Shown: positions 39,401 to 45,835 of the stretch, piece after piece
Layout of the letters: the number at the start of each line of letters is the position of its first letter
Numbering within the stretch: position 1 is the first letter of the stretch
From: Micropterus salmoides
Taxonomy: Eukaryota > Chordata > Actinopteri > Centrarchiformes > Centrarchidae
DNA length: 64,000 nt
NCBI RefSeq assembly: GCF_014851395.1
Contig: NW_024041150.1
Span: forward strand, 6,837,975-6,901,974
Direction: 5' to 3'
Program-made: the position numbers and the translations under genes
Notes under the pieces: generated by a model
Database searches by the model: none
The model's input: the letters and a program-made list of their open reading frames with translations, nothing else
What the model was told of the DNA's origin: nothing

Positions 39401-42400
39401 TAGAAAAGGAAAACTTCAAGAGAAGTTTGTCTGATCTAACATCATTTACTTCCGATTTAAGAGTTCTTGGATACACAGTTGTAACTAGTGAGTGATGAGG
39501 AGGCTCTGCATGCACAGTGAACTAGTAATCCCAATATTATTCTCGATCAGTTGATCAATTCTTTTAGGATGCTCAGTTGTTTCAAATAGAGCAACCGAAG
39601 TAATCTGGTGAAACTTCCTGTATTTTTTCATATCGCAATATATATTGCAAGAAAGAAAAATGTTGCAATGCAAGTTTTTTTTCCCCAATATTGTGCAGCC
39701 CTACTTTACATCCAGGCAGCAATTAATAAATCAAATGCTCTGACTAATGAAAAATGAAAGATATCCGGTCTCTGCAGCTGTCGCAAGACTGTAAGAAGTA
39801 CAGCTAATCATTTCGTTTGGCCCGACTTAAATGACTGGTCCTACCTGTGCACTCACTGCACATGAATGTGTTTTGGGGGAGTTGCTTTGGAGGGAGGCCT
39901 GAAGGGAGAGGGTGAGATGTTTTTGGTTGTTGCTAGTTTTTCCAATGTCACCTAGCCCATCTTTAAGTAGAATTAAATTTCATTTAATTTAACGTTTTCC
40001 AGCTCCACAGTAGGTTCGCTGGGTGACAAGAGTGCCTGGACCAGTGCCTTAACAGCGTACAAGGAAAATGCTGCAGCTCCTCTTTTCACCCTGTGTGTTG
40101 AGCGCTCCATTTTACTTATGAAGAATCTCACTTCTATAAGATCTTTGTTGGGAGCTGCACATGCGCAGTACCTAGGTAAGGACTACTAGCCAATCAGAAG
40201 CAGAGAAGGGCGGGTCCTGACCAGCAAGGTAGTGTGATCCAAAAAAACCCCACAGCTTCAGTTCAGCTGTACTTTTACAGAGTAAGATATTAATCTGTAA
40301 CAAATTTATCTTTCATAACATTTTAACTGAGCTCACAGTAACTTTATGTCCACTGACTGCCTGGAGGGGATCCAGCGCCATCTCCCACACTAGCTGCTAG
40401 GCGAACATAATGCATCGTGTTACATAGTGCCACAGATAGTTTACAGAAGTAAAGACTGGACCACAATCGATTTTTTTACAGTCAGTTCAGGAGCAGTGTT
40501 TTCTGTGGGAAATATGAACTCCCTTTGGGCTGGACTTTTTCACTTTTCAAACCTATTACATGCACTATATATATCTCACAATAAAGGAAAGGGGAAAAGC
40601 CAAAAAGCATAATATGACCTCTTTAAAGCTGATTTCTCTTACGTCATTTAAGTCATTTGCCATGGCACGTAGATAGTTTCAGAAAGACTTGACAGAAACC
40701 CTCCAGAAGAAATTACACTGAGGAACAGAAAGTAACTCACTGGAGGAGAACACACTTCTGTCACATATTTATTGATATTGAGGTAAATGTCATGACATCG
40801 ATCAGCTATGCAGACAGACAACCTCACCCTGCTCACACACACAAACAGCGAGGGGCCACACAGATCCGAAACATACCCGATTACCTCCTCACACACACAG
40901 ATCCATCCAACCAAACCCTCATCCCCGTCCCACCCAGCCGACCTGTATCCCTGAGCCGCTGTCTGCTGTGTCATGGCTGGACTGGCTTGAGGTTTCGGGG
41001 GACAGACTCTCGTTTCTGTCCAGCTGGGAACTGTCCACCATGCTGCCAGTTACACCACTGGAGCTCTGAGAGGATGTCCCAGTAGCCCCACTGTGATCCT
41101 GAACCTCCTCTCTCTGATCCTTGGACAGGCCAGTACCTGGCCTCTGGTACCCCTGCACTGACGTCTTCGTTCCTTTGTCTCCTCCGACTTTCCTTTGATA
41201 CTCCTCTTTGCTTGGAGTGTAAACTCCAGAGGTTGACTGTCTGATGTTTTCTTCACAGAGTACATCCCCATCCGGGACAGGTCCAGTCTCCTTCCACTCC
41301 TGGTGCCTGGCGGTCCAGCTCACAGGAAATGCTTCTGTGTTTCGGCTGGAGAAAAGTCTCCTTGAGAGCTCTGGGCTGTCCCTAGGTGATCTATCGAAGA
41401 GGTGATCATACTGCCTTAGCTCCATGCTAGGCGTATTGTGGTCTCCAGTGTACTGTGGCGGCTGATAGCGGTGCAGGGCAGACATTTCCTTAATGGGTGA
41501 TGAACCCTGTTGCTGCTTTGGGGCCAATACAGGTGATTGAGAGATGGCTGCATGATGCAACCTAGCATGCGGTGCTGGAGATGCTGGTGAAGTCAGGCCT
41601 TTCTGAGATAAGAGAGGGGAGACACGTCCTGGTCGGGTTTGAGGTATTGCTTTATCTGTTTTCCATCTGTGGTTCTGGTTATCGGCCTGTAGAGGATCAG
41701 GGGACCTTCGCACATGAAGGGTGGCATGAGGTTGGGATTCTCTTAGGGATGCCCCTTCTATCTTAGGACTCTCTGACCTCAGTGACTCTGCTTGGGAAAG
41801 TGTTGGAGATGAAGTCCTTCTGTCTGCAAAAACGGTGGACAGTTTGGCAGCCTCCACAGCTAACTTACCAGCTACTTCAGCATTTAAGGAAGGGGAGACG
41901 CTCCTCCTGCCATTGGTAGGACTGACTGCGTCACTGGCTCTGCTGCTGCAGCGTGATGATTTGTGGTGAGTCTTAATAGATAGGTTGGAGTTATCATTAG
42001 GGCTGCAGTGCATACTGTCTGTAGCATTATGACTGGTGTTGATGACGTTAGCACTATAGTTACTACTATGAACACTGTGTTGGTTGTGTTTTGTGTTCCC
42101 ACTAGCTTGGTAGCCAGTCCTGGAATGGTTGCTACTGGGGAATATGCTAGTTGGGACTTCATGCTGGATATCTGTGGGTCTCCCCGCAGGTAAAGGTGGG
42201 TGAAATTTGCTGGACAACCTAGGGCTCTCCTCCCCTACCAATGGCCTCTGCTGGCTCTGGGGAAGGCCATAAGAGCGAAGAGCTGAGGTTGGAGCAACTG
42301 AGTGGGAGTACCCAGTGTGGGCACATAGGTGGTCAGAGGCAGGACTTCTGGGTATTCCATTCACTGAACTACGGCAGACTCCCCTGTCCAGTTCCAGGAG

Positions 42401-43384
42401 CTGGGCCTTGGATGGCAGGGTGTGGGTGCTGCGGGGCAGCACAGGTGACCCTGCCCAGGACCGGCAGCGAGAGGACTGGTAGTGCCGTGGCAAGCTCGGG
42501 CTGCAATTCTCTGGGCTGTGACCAGCAAATCTACGCCTGAGTTCTGGGGATCCAAACTCCTGCAAGGCCCTGTAGGTGGCATCTCTGGCAACTGCATCCA
42601 GGCAAGCCCTCTGCGTATAAGGCGAGCCCCGTGGGGACTCATTCTGAGATGGGTAGGGGTGACTAGGGTAAGGATCGCCCTGGTATGGCTGACTATTATA
42701 CCACACAGGGTCGCTCAACCTCTTCTGGAGATGGGCAGGGAGCATCTGCCCTACAAGTCTGTTAAGAGGATTGTCCAAATCACTTTTCCCCCCCATGCTC
42801 TGAACGTTAGCTTTCTCTATGTACCCAAAGGTCACCACAGATGTCTTCCCATTCTCACCCTCAACCTCTGGGACCTCACAGGACCTGCGGTTGCTGATGG
42901 GTGTGGAGGGTACGGTCAGCCTCCCAGAGGATGTAGAAGATGGGGATACAGGCACTCGTCCCCGGTAAGAATCTATGTCAGAACGGGTGCGTCCCAGTGA
43001 GCCATGTTGGCCTGTACTGGTCGTTCCAGGTGCAAGGATCTGGAGTAGTCGACCAAAACTGTCATTCAACACGTCCTGCGGTTGGATCTGGGTGGAAGAC
43101 ACTGTAGCATCAGGGTTTTGGAGTTGGAAGGTGACTGAGTGCCTGGAGGAGGGGGGTAGGCTGTGGCTTCCAACCCTAGTTTGGTGCTCAGAGACTGGAG
43201 AAAGATCTGGACTGCGGTTGGGGCTGGAGCGGGTGGAGCTTCCCTGGGAGTGAGGGAGAACATCTGGGCAATGAAGCATCAGGTGACCAGTCCCATCATC
43301 TCTTGTTCCTGGCCCCTTCCCTTCCTCCTCAGCCACAGATCTCACCTCAACGTACAGGTGGAGGACTTTACCTGCCTGAGACAT
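10264..43384 (-). CDS. psd: psd, PH and Sec7 domain-containing protein (EFA6A-type Arf6 GEF), partial, 11 coding exons
   Basis: Joined minus-strand exons: 43384-40943, 38939-38831, 36616-36342, 36262-35991, 34448-34211, 34133-33874, 14967-14770, 14687-14607, 14366-14254, 12982-12924 and 10353-10264. All introns are GT-AG and all phases agree, giving 1379 codons without a stop. EFA6 proteins load GTP on Arf6 at the plasma membrane and dendritic spines, controlling endosome recycling and cortical actin. Residues about 1200-1379 are a Sec7 domain (KADLQAAKRLAKRLYNLDGF, GESQERERV, HTLTCAVMLLNTDLHG). Upstream linker blocks such as SETDLDAVPLRCYRETD match PSD (EFA6A) better than PSD2 or PSD3, judged from memory of the families. 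The last part of Sec7, the PH domain and the coiled coil are not in the window, so the gene runs off its left edge. The N-terminal part is much longer than in mammalian PSD. Which teleost duplicate this is cannot be told. Confidence 0.93.
10622..10865 (+). repeat. dispersed repeat, copy A (inverted partner at 23390-23630)
   Basis: The segment CTGATTTATTCCCTCAGTAA through AACCAGCGCCGCTGAAAAAG CTCATCAGGAG is repeated in reverse complement at about 23392-23625 with only scattered changes. This points to a mobile, probably non-autonomous element; I cannot name the family, and no terminal repeats are obvious. Confidence 0.8.
11086..12534. repeat. minisatellite, 52-56-bp unit, about 26 copies
   Basis: Each unit has TACTTTTACTGCAGGACGAG followed by TACTTTTACTGTGACACTCT and CAGTACGTGATATATA. 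Units differ by presence of one extra CT and one extra AT (52, 54 or 56 bp) and by GCAGGACG versus GCAGCACG. TACTTTTACTG occurs twice per unit, so the unit itself looks like an older internal duplication. Located inside a psd intron. Confidence 0.95.
12924..12982 (-). CDS. psd: psd coding exon 10: Sec7 motif 2 (NTDLHG), residues 1330-1349
   Basis: A small 59-nt exon, acceptor TGTCTCCCTCAG, donor GGAAAC|GTGAGT. It reads SVHTLTCAVMLLNTDLHGN, which is the second signature of Sec7 domains (HTLTCALMLLNTDLHG in PSD). Both flanking introns contain long minisatellites; the 28-bp array begins within about 10 bp of the acceptor. Confidence 0.96.
12990..14250. repeat. psd: minisatellite, about 28-bp unit, filling the psd intron between exons 9 and 10
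   Basis: Units alternate CAGGTGAGACACATACAAGT and GAGAGAGA-type segments, with variants ACATGCAG, ACGTACAA and ACATCCAG. The array runs from about 8 bp before exon 10's acceptor to 4 bp inside exon 9's donor, so the 1271-bp intron is almost pure repeat. On the transcript strand it reads as pyrimidine-rich CTCTCTCAC and CTCACCTG units. The roughly 440-470-aa Cys/Leu/Ser/His open frames on the minus strand read through this array and are not proteins. Confidence 0.96.
14254..14366 (-). CDS. psd: psd coding exon 9: Sec7 catalytic (glutamic finger) exon, residues 1292-1330
   Basis: A 113-nt exon, acceptor GTGGCCTTCAG, donor ACTGAAG|GTACCT. It encodes SFLTRFALVGESQERERVLA then QFSRRYRECNPESLTTE. 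In the family, the Glu of the GETQERERV motif is the catalytic glutamic finger that expels GDP from Arf6; here it is Glu about 1303 in GESQERERV, so catalysis looks intact. The downstream intron is almost entirely minisatellite, starting four bases into the donor. Confidence 0.96.
14607..14687 (-). CDS. psd: psd coding exon 8: Sec7, NEFSQLVAEEYL, residues 1265-1292
   Basis: An 81-nt exon, acceptor TGTCTCTGCAG, donor GCTCAG|GTCAGC. After completing an Asn codon it reads NEFSQLVAEEYLSNFNFTGL TIDQALR, matching the NEFSKLVAEEYLKFFDFTGM TLDQ core of PSD-family Sec7 domains. The introns on both sides are short (82 and 240 bp). Confidence 0.96.
14770..14967 (-). CDS. psd: psd coding exon 7: start of Sec7 domain, residues 1199-1265
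   Basis: A 198-nt exon, acceptor GTGTTGTCAG, donor AAGAA|GTCAGT. It encodes RERPGNRPPELLYPQDDVAE, then RLALGGSDDALANGTKADLQ and AAKRLAKRLYNLDGFRKSDV ARHLGKN. Mammalian PSD reads ERLALGSTDTLSNGQKADLE and AKRLYRLDGFRKADVARHLG here, a near match. This is the N-terminal helical part of the EFA6 Sec7 domain. It is the common acceptor exon for the long form and the proposed short form. Confidence 0.96.
18280..18800 (+). mobile_element. L1-like LINE 3' fragment (decayed ORF2 end and tail)
   Basis: Plus-strand reading gives AHMFWTRPVLSQY at about 18474-18512, like the HMFW-CP-L--(Y/F)W signature near the end of fish L1 ORF2, and later SWGAKHLPNYFTV before a stop at about 18690. Stops and frame changes upstream show it is dead. 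The 3' side ends near 18800 in an A-rich stretch. Family call is from memory of L1 C-termini. Confidence 0.6.
20540..20680 (-). mobile_element. tRNA-derived SINE
   Basis: On the minus strand an A box TGGCGCAGCGG (20667-20657) and a B box GGTTCGAATCC (20640-20630) are spaced as in a tRNA-derived RNA polymerase III promoter. The body CAGAGGCGTGCGACCTCTGA and the tail with CAGCTAAATGAATAAAT match the copy at 33362-33562. No complete cloverleaf tRNA is claimed. Confidence 0.8.
23390..23630 (-). repeat. dispersed repeat, copy B (inverted relative to 10622-10865)
   Basis: Reverse complement of copy A, from CTCCTGATGAGCTTTTTCAG to TTTACTGAGGGAATAAATCA. The two copies are 12.8 kb apart in opposite orientation. 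A 73-codon minus-strand frame crossing it is not supported as a gene. Confidence 0.8.
24335..24520 (+). mobile_element. SINE with LINE-type 3' tail
   Basis: Contains GGCCCCTGAGCAAGGCCCTG AACCCCTAACTGCTCCCGGGCGCC, typical of fish SINEs, then GGGATGGGTTAAATGCAG and a tail GAATTTCCCCTCCAGGATCT with GTATTTCTGAT. The tail resembles the element ending at 61790, suggesting the same LINE partner. Confidence 0.7.
25635..25717 (-). CDS. psd: psd alternative first coding exon (short isoform start)
   Basis: An ATG at 25717 in strong context (GCCGACATGG) opens 27 codons, MASYLLCWRGGALEDRYMYS then PPYPAVY, and runs into a consensus donor TACAG|GTGAGT in phase 2. That is the same phase as the exon at 33874, so both can splice to the exon at 14967. 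No 3' splice site precedes the ATG; the upstream sequence is GC-rich with GGGCGGGGCC and a TGACGTCA at 25851, as expected for a first exon. Short EFA6A forms lacking the N-terminus are known in mammals. That this exon is used is inference. Confidence 0.62.
25718..26260 (-). promoter_or_regulatory. psd: candidate promoter and 5' UTR of the short psd isoform
   Basis: Minus-strand upstream sequence of the alternative start: GGGCGGGGCC just before the ATG, a perfect TGACGTCA at 25851-25858 about 135 bp upstream, then a long purine-rich stretch (CT microsatellite on the plus strand at 26050-26089). No TATA box. The plus-strand Ser/Pro/Leu-rich frames in 25850-26520 are simple-sequence artefacts. 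Confidence 0.5.
25851..25858. promoter_or_regulatory. psd: perfect CRE palindrome TGACGTCA
   Basis: Exact CREB/ATF consensus in the putative promoter of the alternative first exon of psd. CREs near TSSs of neuronal genes are common; use here is inference. Confidence 0.5.
26935..27030 (+). mobile_element. retroposon-like 3' tail, copy 1
   Basis: GCATGAAGGGACTAC, then TACAACCTTGTGTTGTATAA TAATAAATAAAC, shared with 45745-45835. It resembles the 3' end of fish non-LTR elements with AATAAA-like tails. Confidence 0.55.
27416..27474. repeat. TG microsatellite
   Basis: About 29 uninterrupted TG units; the Val/Cys open frame here is meaningless. Confidence 0.97.
28358..28573. mobile_element. hAT-like MITE, short degenerate copy
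   Basis: Starts GGGGCTGCACGATATATCGT with TCATCGCAGGACGGTGCAAC and ends AAAAATATTGTGCAGCC, the same family as the complete element at 39281-39703 but about half the length. No matching target duplication was found. Confidence 0.65.
30425..30640 (-). mobile_element. SINE, degenerate
   Basis: On the minus strand: a diverged tRNA-like part GGTCCAGCGGGTCTGGCCTC, TTGCTGTGAAGCCGGGTTCA, then GAGTTAAATGCAGAGAATGA and a tail with CTACATGTACGTGACGTAAA GTACAATAAA. The order and motifs fit a common fish SINE; the 5' limit is uncertain. Confidence 0.6.
33362..33562 (-). mobile_element. tRNA-derived SINE, well preserved
   Basis: Minus strand: A box TGGCGCAATGG (33549-33539), B box GGTTCAATCC (33515-33506), body CCCTGAACAAGACACTTAAC, and tail TTGTAAGTCGCTTTGGATAA AAGCGTCAGCTAAATGA, ending in an ATT/AAT microsatellite (33347-33367). 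The tail is one of the commonest dispersed sequences in teleost genomes. Confidence 0.85.
33874..34133 (-). CDS. psd: psd coding exon 6: linker before Sec7, residues 1113-1199
   Basis: A 260-nt exon, acceptor TGTGTTCAG, donor CCCCAG|GTGAGT, phase 0 to phase 2. It encodes SQICESAKQIIELSFAPLAH followed by Ser-rich basic and acidic sequence ending SSAPSLHSSPR. The phase-2 end joins cleanly to the exon at 14967 across a very long intron (about 18.9 kb). I recognise no named domain here; the call rests on phase, splice sites and position. Confidence 0.87.
34211..34448 (-). CDS. psd: psd coding exon 5: ESHRAKGTSYSSLDS block, residues 1033-1112
   Basis: A 238-nt exon, acceptor CCTTTCAG, donor GATCCAG|GTAGGG, opening after two bases of codon 1033 and ending phase 0. 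The translation PVEASSNSHGGLKSPISLGS leads into HFESIMESHRAKGTSYSSLD and then SVFTFDLPTLTPEIQ. Mammalian PSD has FEAILESHRAKGTSYTSLAS and FFTFELP in the same order, so this is a conserved region just before Sec7. Confidence 0.93.
34449..35990. other. psd: psd intron between exons 4 and 5
   Basis: About 1.54 kb, no exon, repeat or regulatory motif recognised. Confidence 0.6.
35991..36262 (-). CDS. psd: psd coding exon 4: acidic linker, residues 943-1033
   Basis: A 272-nt exon, acceptor TTGTTGTTCAG, donor GCAAGG|GTGAGA, opening phase 0 and closing phase 2. The protein is VMRAEAEAAEEADAAFGSNH followed by a Glu run of about 15 acidic residues, then VVSWASVRMLGDRQRQKATK. An acidic stretch at the same place is typical of PSD between the SETDLD block and Sec7. 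The Glu run is coded by GAG/GAA repeats, seen on the plus strand as a TCC/TCT-rich tract. Confidence 0.9.
36342..36616 (-). CDS. psd: psd coding exon 3: SETDLDAVPLRCYRETD block, residues 851-942
   Basis: A 275-nt exon with acceptor TTTTCTCCTGCAG and donor GACGAG|GTGATC. It starts with a Pro-rich stretch (EAPPKAPPTSASPSPTPPSS) and ends with the block at about residues 922-942 containing SETDLDAVPLRCYRETDLDE. Mammalian PSD carries an almost identical SETDLDTVPLRCYRETDIDE. This is the strongest non-Sec7 evidence that the gene is PSD rather than another EFA6 paralogue. Confidence 0.94.
36715..36915 (+). pseudogene. LINE reverse-transcriptase fragment (FADD motif)
   Basis: Plus-strand frame KIHLFADDTVLYINSRLLSK with ITDLQTAV and LKITLMCKKFNL. 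F/YADD followed by T-LY is the catalytic palm motif of non-LTR reverse transcriptases, and the following helix pattern (L--A---W---L-LN--K) is recognisable. Only about 60 codons remain, so it is a dead fragment, antisense to psd inside its intron. Confidence 0.75.
37009..37328. mobile_element. hAT-like MITE with TAGGGCTGGGC ends
   Basis: Terminal inverted repeats TAGGGCTGGGCGAT and ATTGCCCAGCCCTA enclose about 320 bp without coding. Flanks GTTTGAGG and GTTTGAAG look like an 8-bp target duplication with one change, as hAT transposases make. Confidence 0.75.
38831..38939 (-). CDS. psd: psd coding exon 2: KIAQAKWEFLFGG block, residues 815-851
   Basis: A 109-nt exon between acceptor TTCCTCTTGCAG and donor CAAG|GTAAAT. 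It opens in phase 0 (SDGSSATTPSS) and closes in phase 1. Residues 829-841 (KIAQAKWEFLFGG) match the conserved ARAKWEFFYG / AKAKYEFLFG block seen in PSD and PSD3 N-termini, which is good evidence for the family and for this splice. The function of this block is not known to me. Confidence 0.93.
39281..39703. mobile_element. hAT-like MITE, complete, perfect 8-bp target duplication
   Basis: Begins TAGGGCTGCACAAAATATCG and ends CAATATTGTGCAGCCCTA, flanked on both sides by CTTTACAT (39273-39280 and 39704-39711). Length 423 bp with no transposase. Related to the short copy at 28358-28573. Confidence 0.85.
40020..40624. mobile_element. piggyBac-like non-autonomous element, one end visible
   Basis: The end AAGCATAATATGACCTCTTTAA and preceding GACTTTTTCACTTTTCAAAC with AATAAAGGAAAGGGGAAAAG match a common fish element that starts and ends at TTAA. 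The related start TTTAAAGGAGACCTATTCTA occurs at 63818. The left boundary is uncertain; assignment to piggyBac is from the TTAA ends only. Confidence 0.5.
40943..43384 (-). CDS. psd: psd coding exon 1: giant N-terminal exon, residues 1-814
   Basis: The ATG at 43384 has context GCCAACATG and follows an in-frame TAA at 43480-43478, which fixes the start. The protein begins MSQAGKVLHLYVEVRSVAEE. Residues 181-195 (TSVVTFGYIEKANVQ) resemble the SVVIFRFVEKASV stretch near the N-terminus of mammalian PSD. The rest is rich in Ser, Pro, Arg and His with many SP/TP sites and looks disordered; a more structured patch is around residues 204-300 (NPLNRLVGQMLPAHLQKRL, RALQEFGSPELRRRFAG). The exon ends phase 0 at ATACAG|GTCGGC, a weak donor (GTCGGC), but the reading frame continues exactly into the next exon. 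Plus-strand open frames inside the exon are antisense shadows. Confidence 0.92.
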
Positions 43385-43558
43385 GTTGGCACCTTAGTCA
43401 CGTAAATGCCCTGATCTTCCTTTTCCTGCGGACCTTCCCTATTTGTGCAAAGGGGACATTGACCTCCTGGTACCCAGTTAAGTCCCAAACTGTTTGATGA
43501 GGGTCAGAGGTGGAACTGGACCAGATCTGTCCTCCAATTTTCTCATTATGACTACAAC
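43385..43558 (-). other. psd: 5' UTR part of the first coding exon of psd
   Basis: On the minus strand, CTTTCTTTTGCAG ends at 43559 and is a strong 3' splice site, so the exon starts at 43558 and holds 174 bases before the ATG. A short upstream ATG frame starts at 43546 and closes at the TAA at 43480-43478, in frame with the main start. At least one non-coding exon must therefore lie further upstream (higher coordinates). Confidence 0.8.
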
Positions 43559-44574
43559 CTGCAAAAGAAAGCAGAGATAGACATAGTTAATGAACTTTGT
43601 TCAAGATCTTCAGAGAAAAGACAACAAAAAGGCAAATGGCAACAGAATCAAGACGATTTATAAGGTAAGGTGGTGTTAGATAAAAGTATGCTGAAACTTT
43701 CTTATACACACATACATTTAAACACATACACACACACACATACAGGTTAGTGCTAGTGTGTTTTGATGCAGGGTTTGCAGGTAAATTAAACAGTTTAAAA
43801 AGTAAGACTTCTAAAATATTAGATGTCATCCTTCTACTAAAATGATTCCAGATATCACTAGTAGTTTTTGATAATCAGATTCTGACTTGCCTCTTGCCAC
43901 GTGCAAAGTGACAACAAATGTCATGTTTATGTTCTAAGATGTAACTAAAGGAAGTTTTCCACCCAGCTAGCCATAAACCTTGTGGCTAATTAACACTATA
44001 GTAGTCCTCTGTGAATCTCCTATGTGGGTCAGCTAGTGTCTTCAGACCAGCTGGTCCACTGCTGAAACCAAAGACCTCGTGTTTTATTCATAAGAGGAGG
44101 AAGTCAAACACTAATAACAGCAACATTTGTAGTGTTAAAGCAGGATAAACGTGGGAGAAACAGCTCATTAAATCACTGTTGGTTTAAAAAAAGTTTAGAA
44201 TTTAGTTTTAGAGAAATTCCAATGATTTTTTTCACAGTACTGAAGCTCTGGAATGAAATCACTAATTAAATAACTAACTTAAATTCAGAAGATATCTCCA
44301 GTGCTAACCAACCAAAGATCTGGTAATGTTCAGTTGGTTATTTTTTTATACAATATTTTTATGTTGTTTACAGGATTGGATTATACCATATAAACAGGTG
44401 ATTACTGGGAATAAAAATCAAGACCATATACAACAAGACAGTCAGTCTAAAGTGTTTCTAGCGTTCCCTTGAGGCTGCAGTGTTCCTTACAAATAACATG
44501 CTAACGTTAAAGCCTAGATCCTTTACATCAGCCCCTAGAATCCAATCCTCAGAATAATTCTTGGGGTCCTTTAA

Positions 44575-44960
44575 GGTGTTGTAGCGGTCATTGGGAAGTT
44601 TTAGGGTAAGGTTCAGGGGTTCTGGTTAGGACGTTAAGAGATTTAAGAGTTCTTTAAAAGAGAAGGTTCTAGTGGTCAACACAGAGGTTCTAGGGATCCT
44701 TCATGAATATTAAGTGGTCACTGAGGATGTTCTACGAGTCCTTTAAGAGGTTCTTGTGGTCACTGAGGAGGATTTAGTGGTCTTTTAGGAGTCTGTCGTG
44801 GTCATTTAAGAGGATCTAGGAGTCTTGTAGGATGTTCTAGGGGTACTTTAATAGGCTCTAGTGGTCACCGAGGAGGATCTACAAGTCCTTTAGAACACTC
44901 TAGAGTCTTTAAGACATTTAAGTGGTCATTGAGTATGTTCTATGGCTCCTTTTAGAGGCT
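44575..44960. repeat. degenerate tandem repeat, about 40-bp period
   Basis: Repeated AGTGGTCACTGAGGATGTTC / TAGGAGTCCTTTAAGAGGTTCT-type phrases, about nine diverged copies. Confidence 0.7.
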
Positions 44961-45744
44961 TGTCTTCCTGAAGGAGAGACTTTGCAGCATCGTGTCAGAC
45001 AGCACTCTCATCCTCCATCATCAAAACATCAAGTGACTGAATCCGTTTTTACAAAATGCCGTTCATCTCTCCAGTAGAGTTCTGAAGGAACAGACAATAC
45101 CTGGCACTGACATTGTTGGTGGAACAACTTTCATTTGTCACCCGTTTGCTATGTCTCCTTCAAACTTCACTAGACTTTTGTTTATTTCCCGGCTGTGTTG
45201 CTGAAACACGTGATGAAAGAAATACAGTCATTGGAAAAGGAAGACAGGGTTTTTGGATTAAAGACTAGCAGACCTTGATCCATCAGCCAGATCAACCGGA
45301 CCAGACATGCTGGCCCAGCCTGGTGAAGTCTGGACAAAATGGGACTCACGTTGGCCAAGCAACGGAAATCAGAGCCCGCTGAGCCCACATCTTTACAGAG
45401 ACTTCCCCAATCAACATCCCGGATCAAGCACTCAGCGGGCAGTCCTTGATCCGAGCTGTCAGCATAAGACTCCGGCAAGATGAGAGGAGGTGGATTCTGT
45501 GTTTACCTCGATGATGTTTGGTGCTCAAACTCCGTGAAGGTGGGCTCTGTTTCCCCAAATGACTGTTTAATGTGAAGATGAATCTATATTATCATCATCA
45601 TCTTGTTGCTGTTATTTATATTCACCTAGACGCAGATTAAAAAAATGCACTGCAGAATGTTCTGGGTGTCTGTATATAGCCTGTTTTATTTATTTTACTT
45701 TACATGCTACTATATTGTAATACACATTTAATTATCTGTTAGGT

Positions 45745-45835
45745 TCTGTGTGTGCAGCATGAAGGGACTACAAACTTTTCTTTTCGTTATACAACCTTGT
45801 GTTGTTTAATGATAAATAAGTAACCTTATATCTGC
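45745..45835 (+). mobile_element. retroposon-like 3' tail, copy 2
   Basis: GCAGCATGAAGGGACTAC, then TTTTCGTTATACAACCTTGT GTTG and AATAAGTAACCTTATA, matching 26935-27030 in the same orientation. Confidence 0.55.

Larger units (their letters stand above)
38940..40942. other. psd: psd intron between exons 1 and 2
   Basis: About 2 kb, containing a hAT-like MITE (39281-39703) and a piggyBac-like element end (40020-40624). The rest is unremarkable. Confidence 0.65.

Noticed and set aside
41050..43497. Several plus-strand and other-frame ORFs of 60-170 codons
   Set aside because: Antisense or out-of-frame shadows of the 814-codon psd exon.
45182..45478. 98-codon minus frame upstream of psd exon 1
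   Set aside because: No family match that I recognise, and no acceptor or donor fits it to psd; length is within chance for this base composition.
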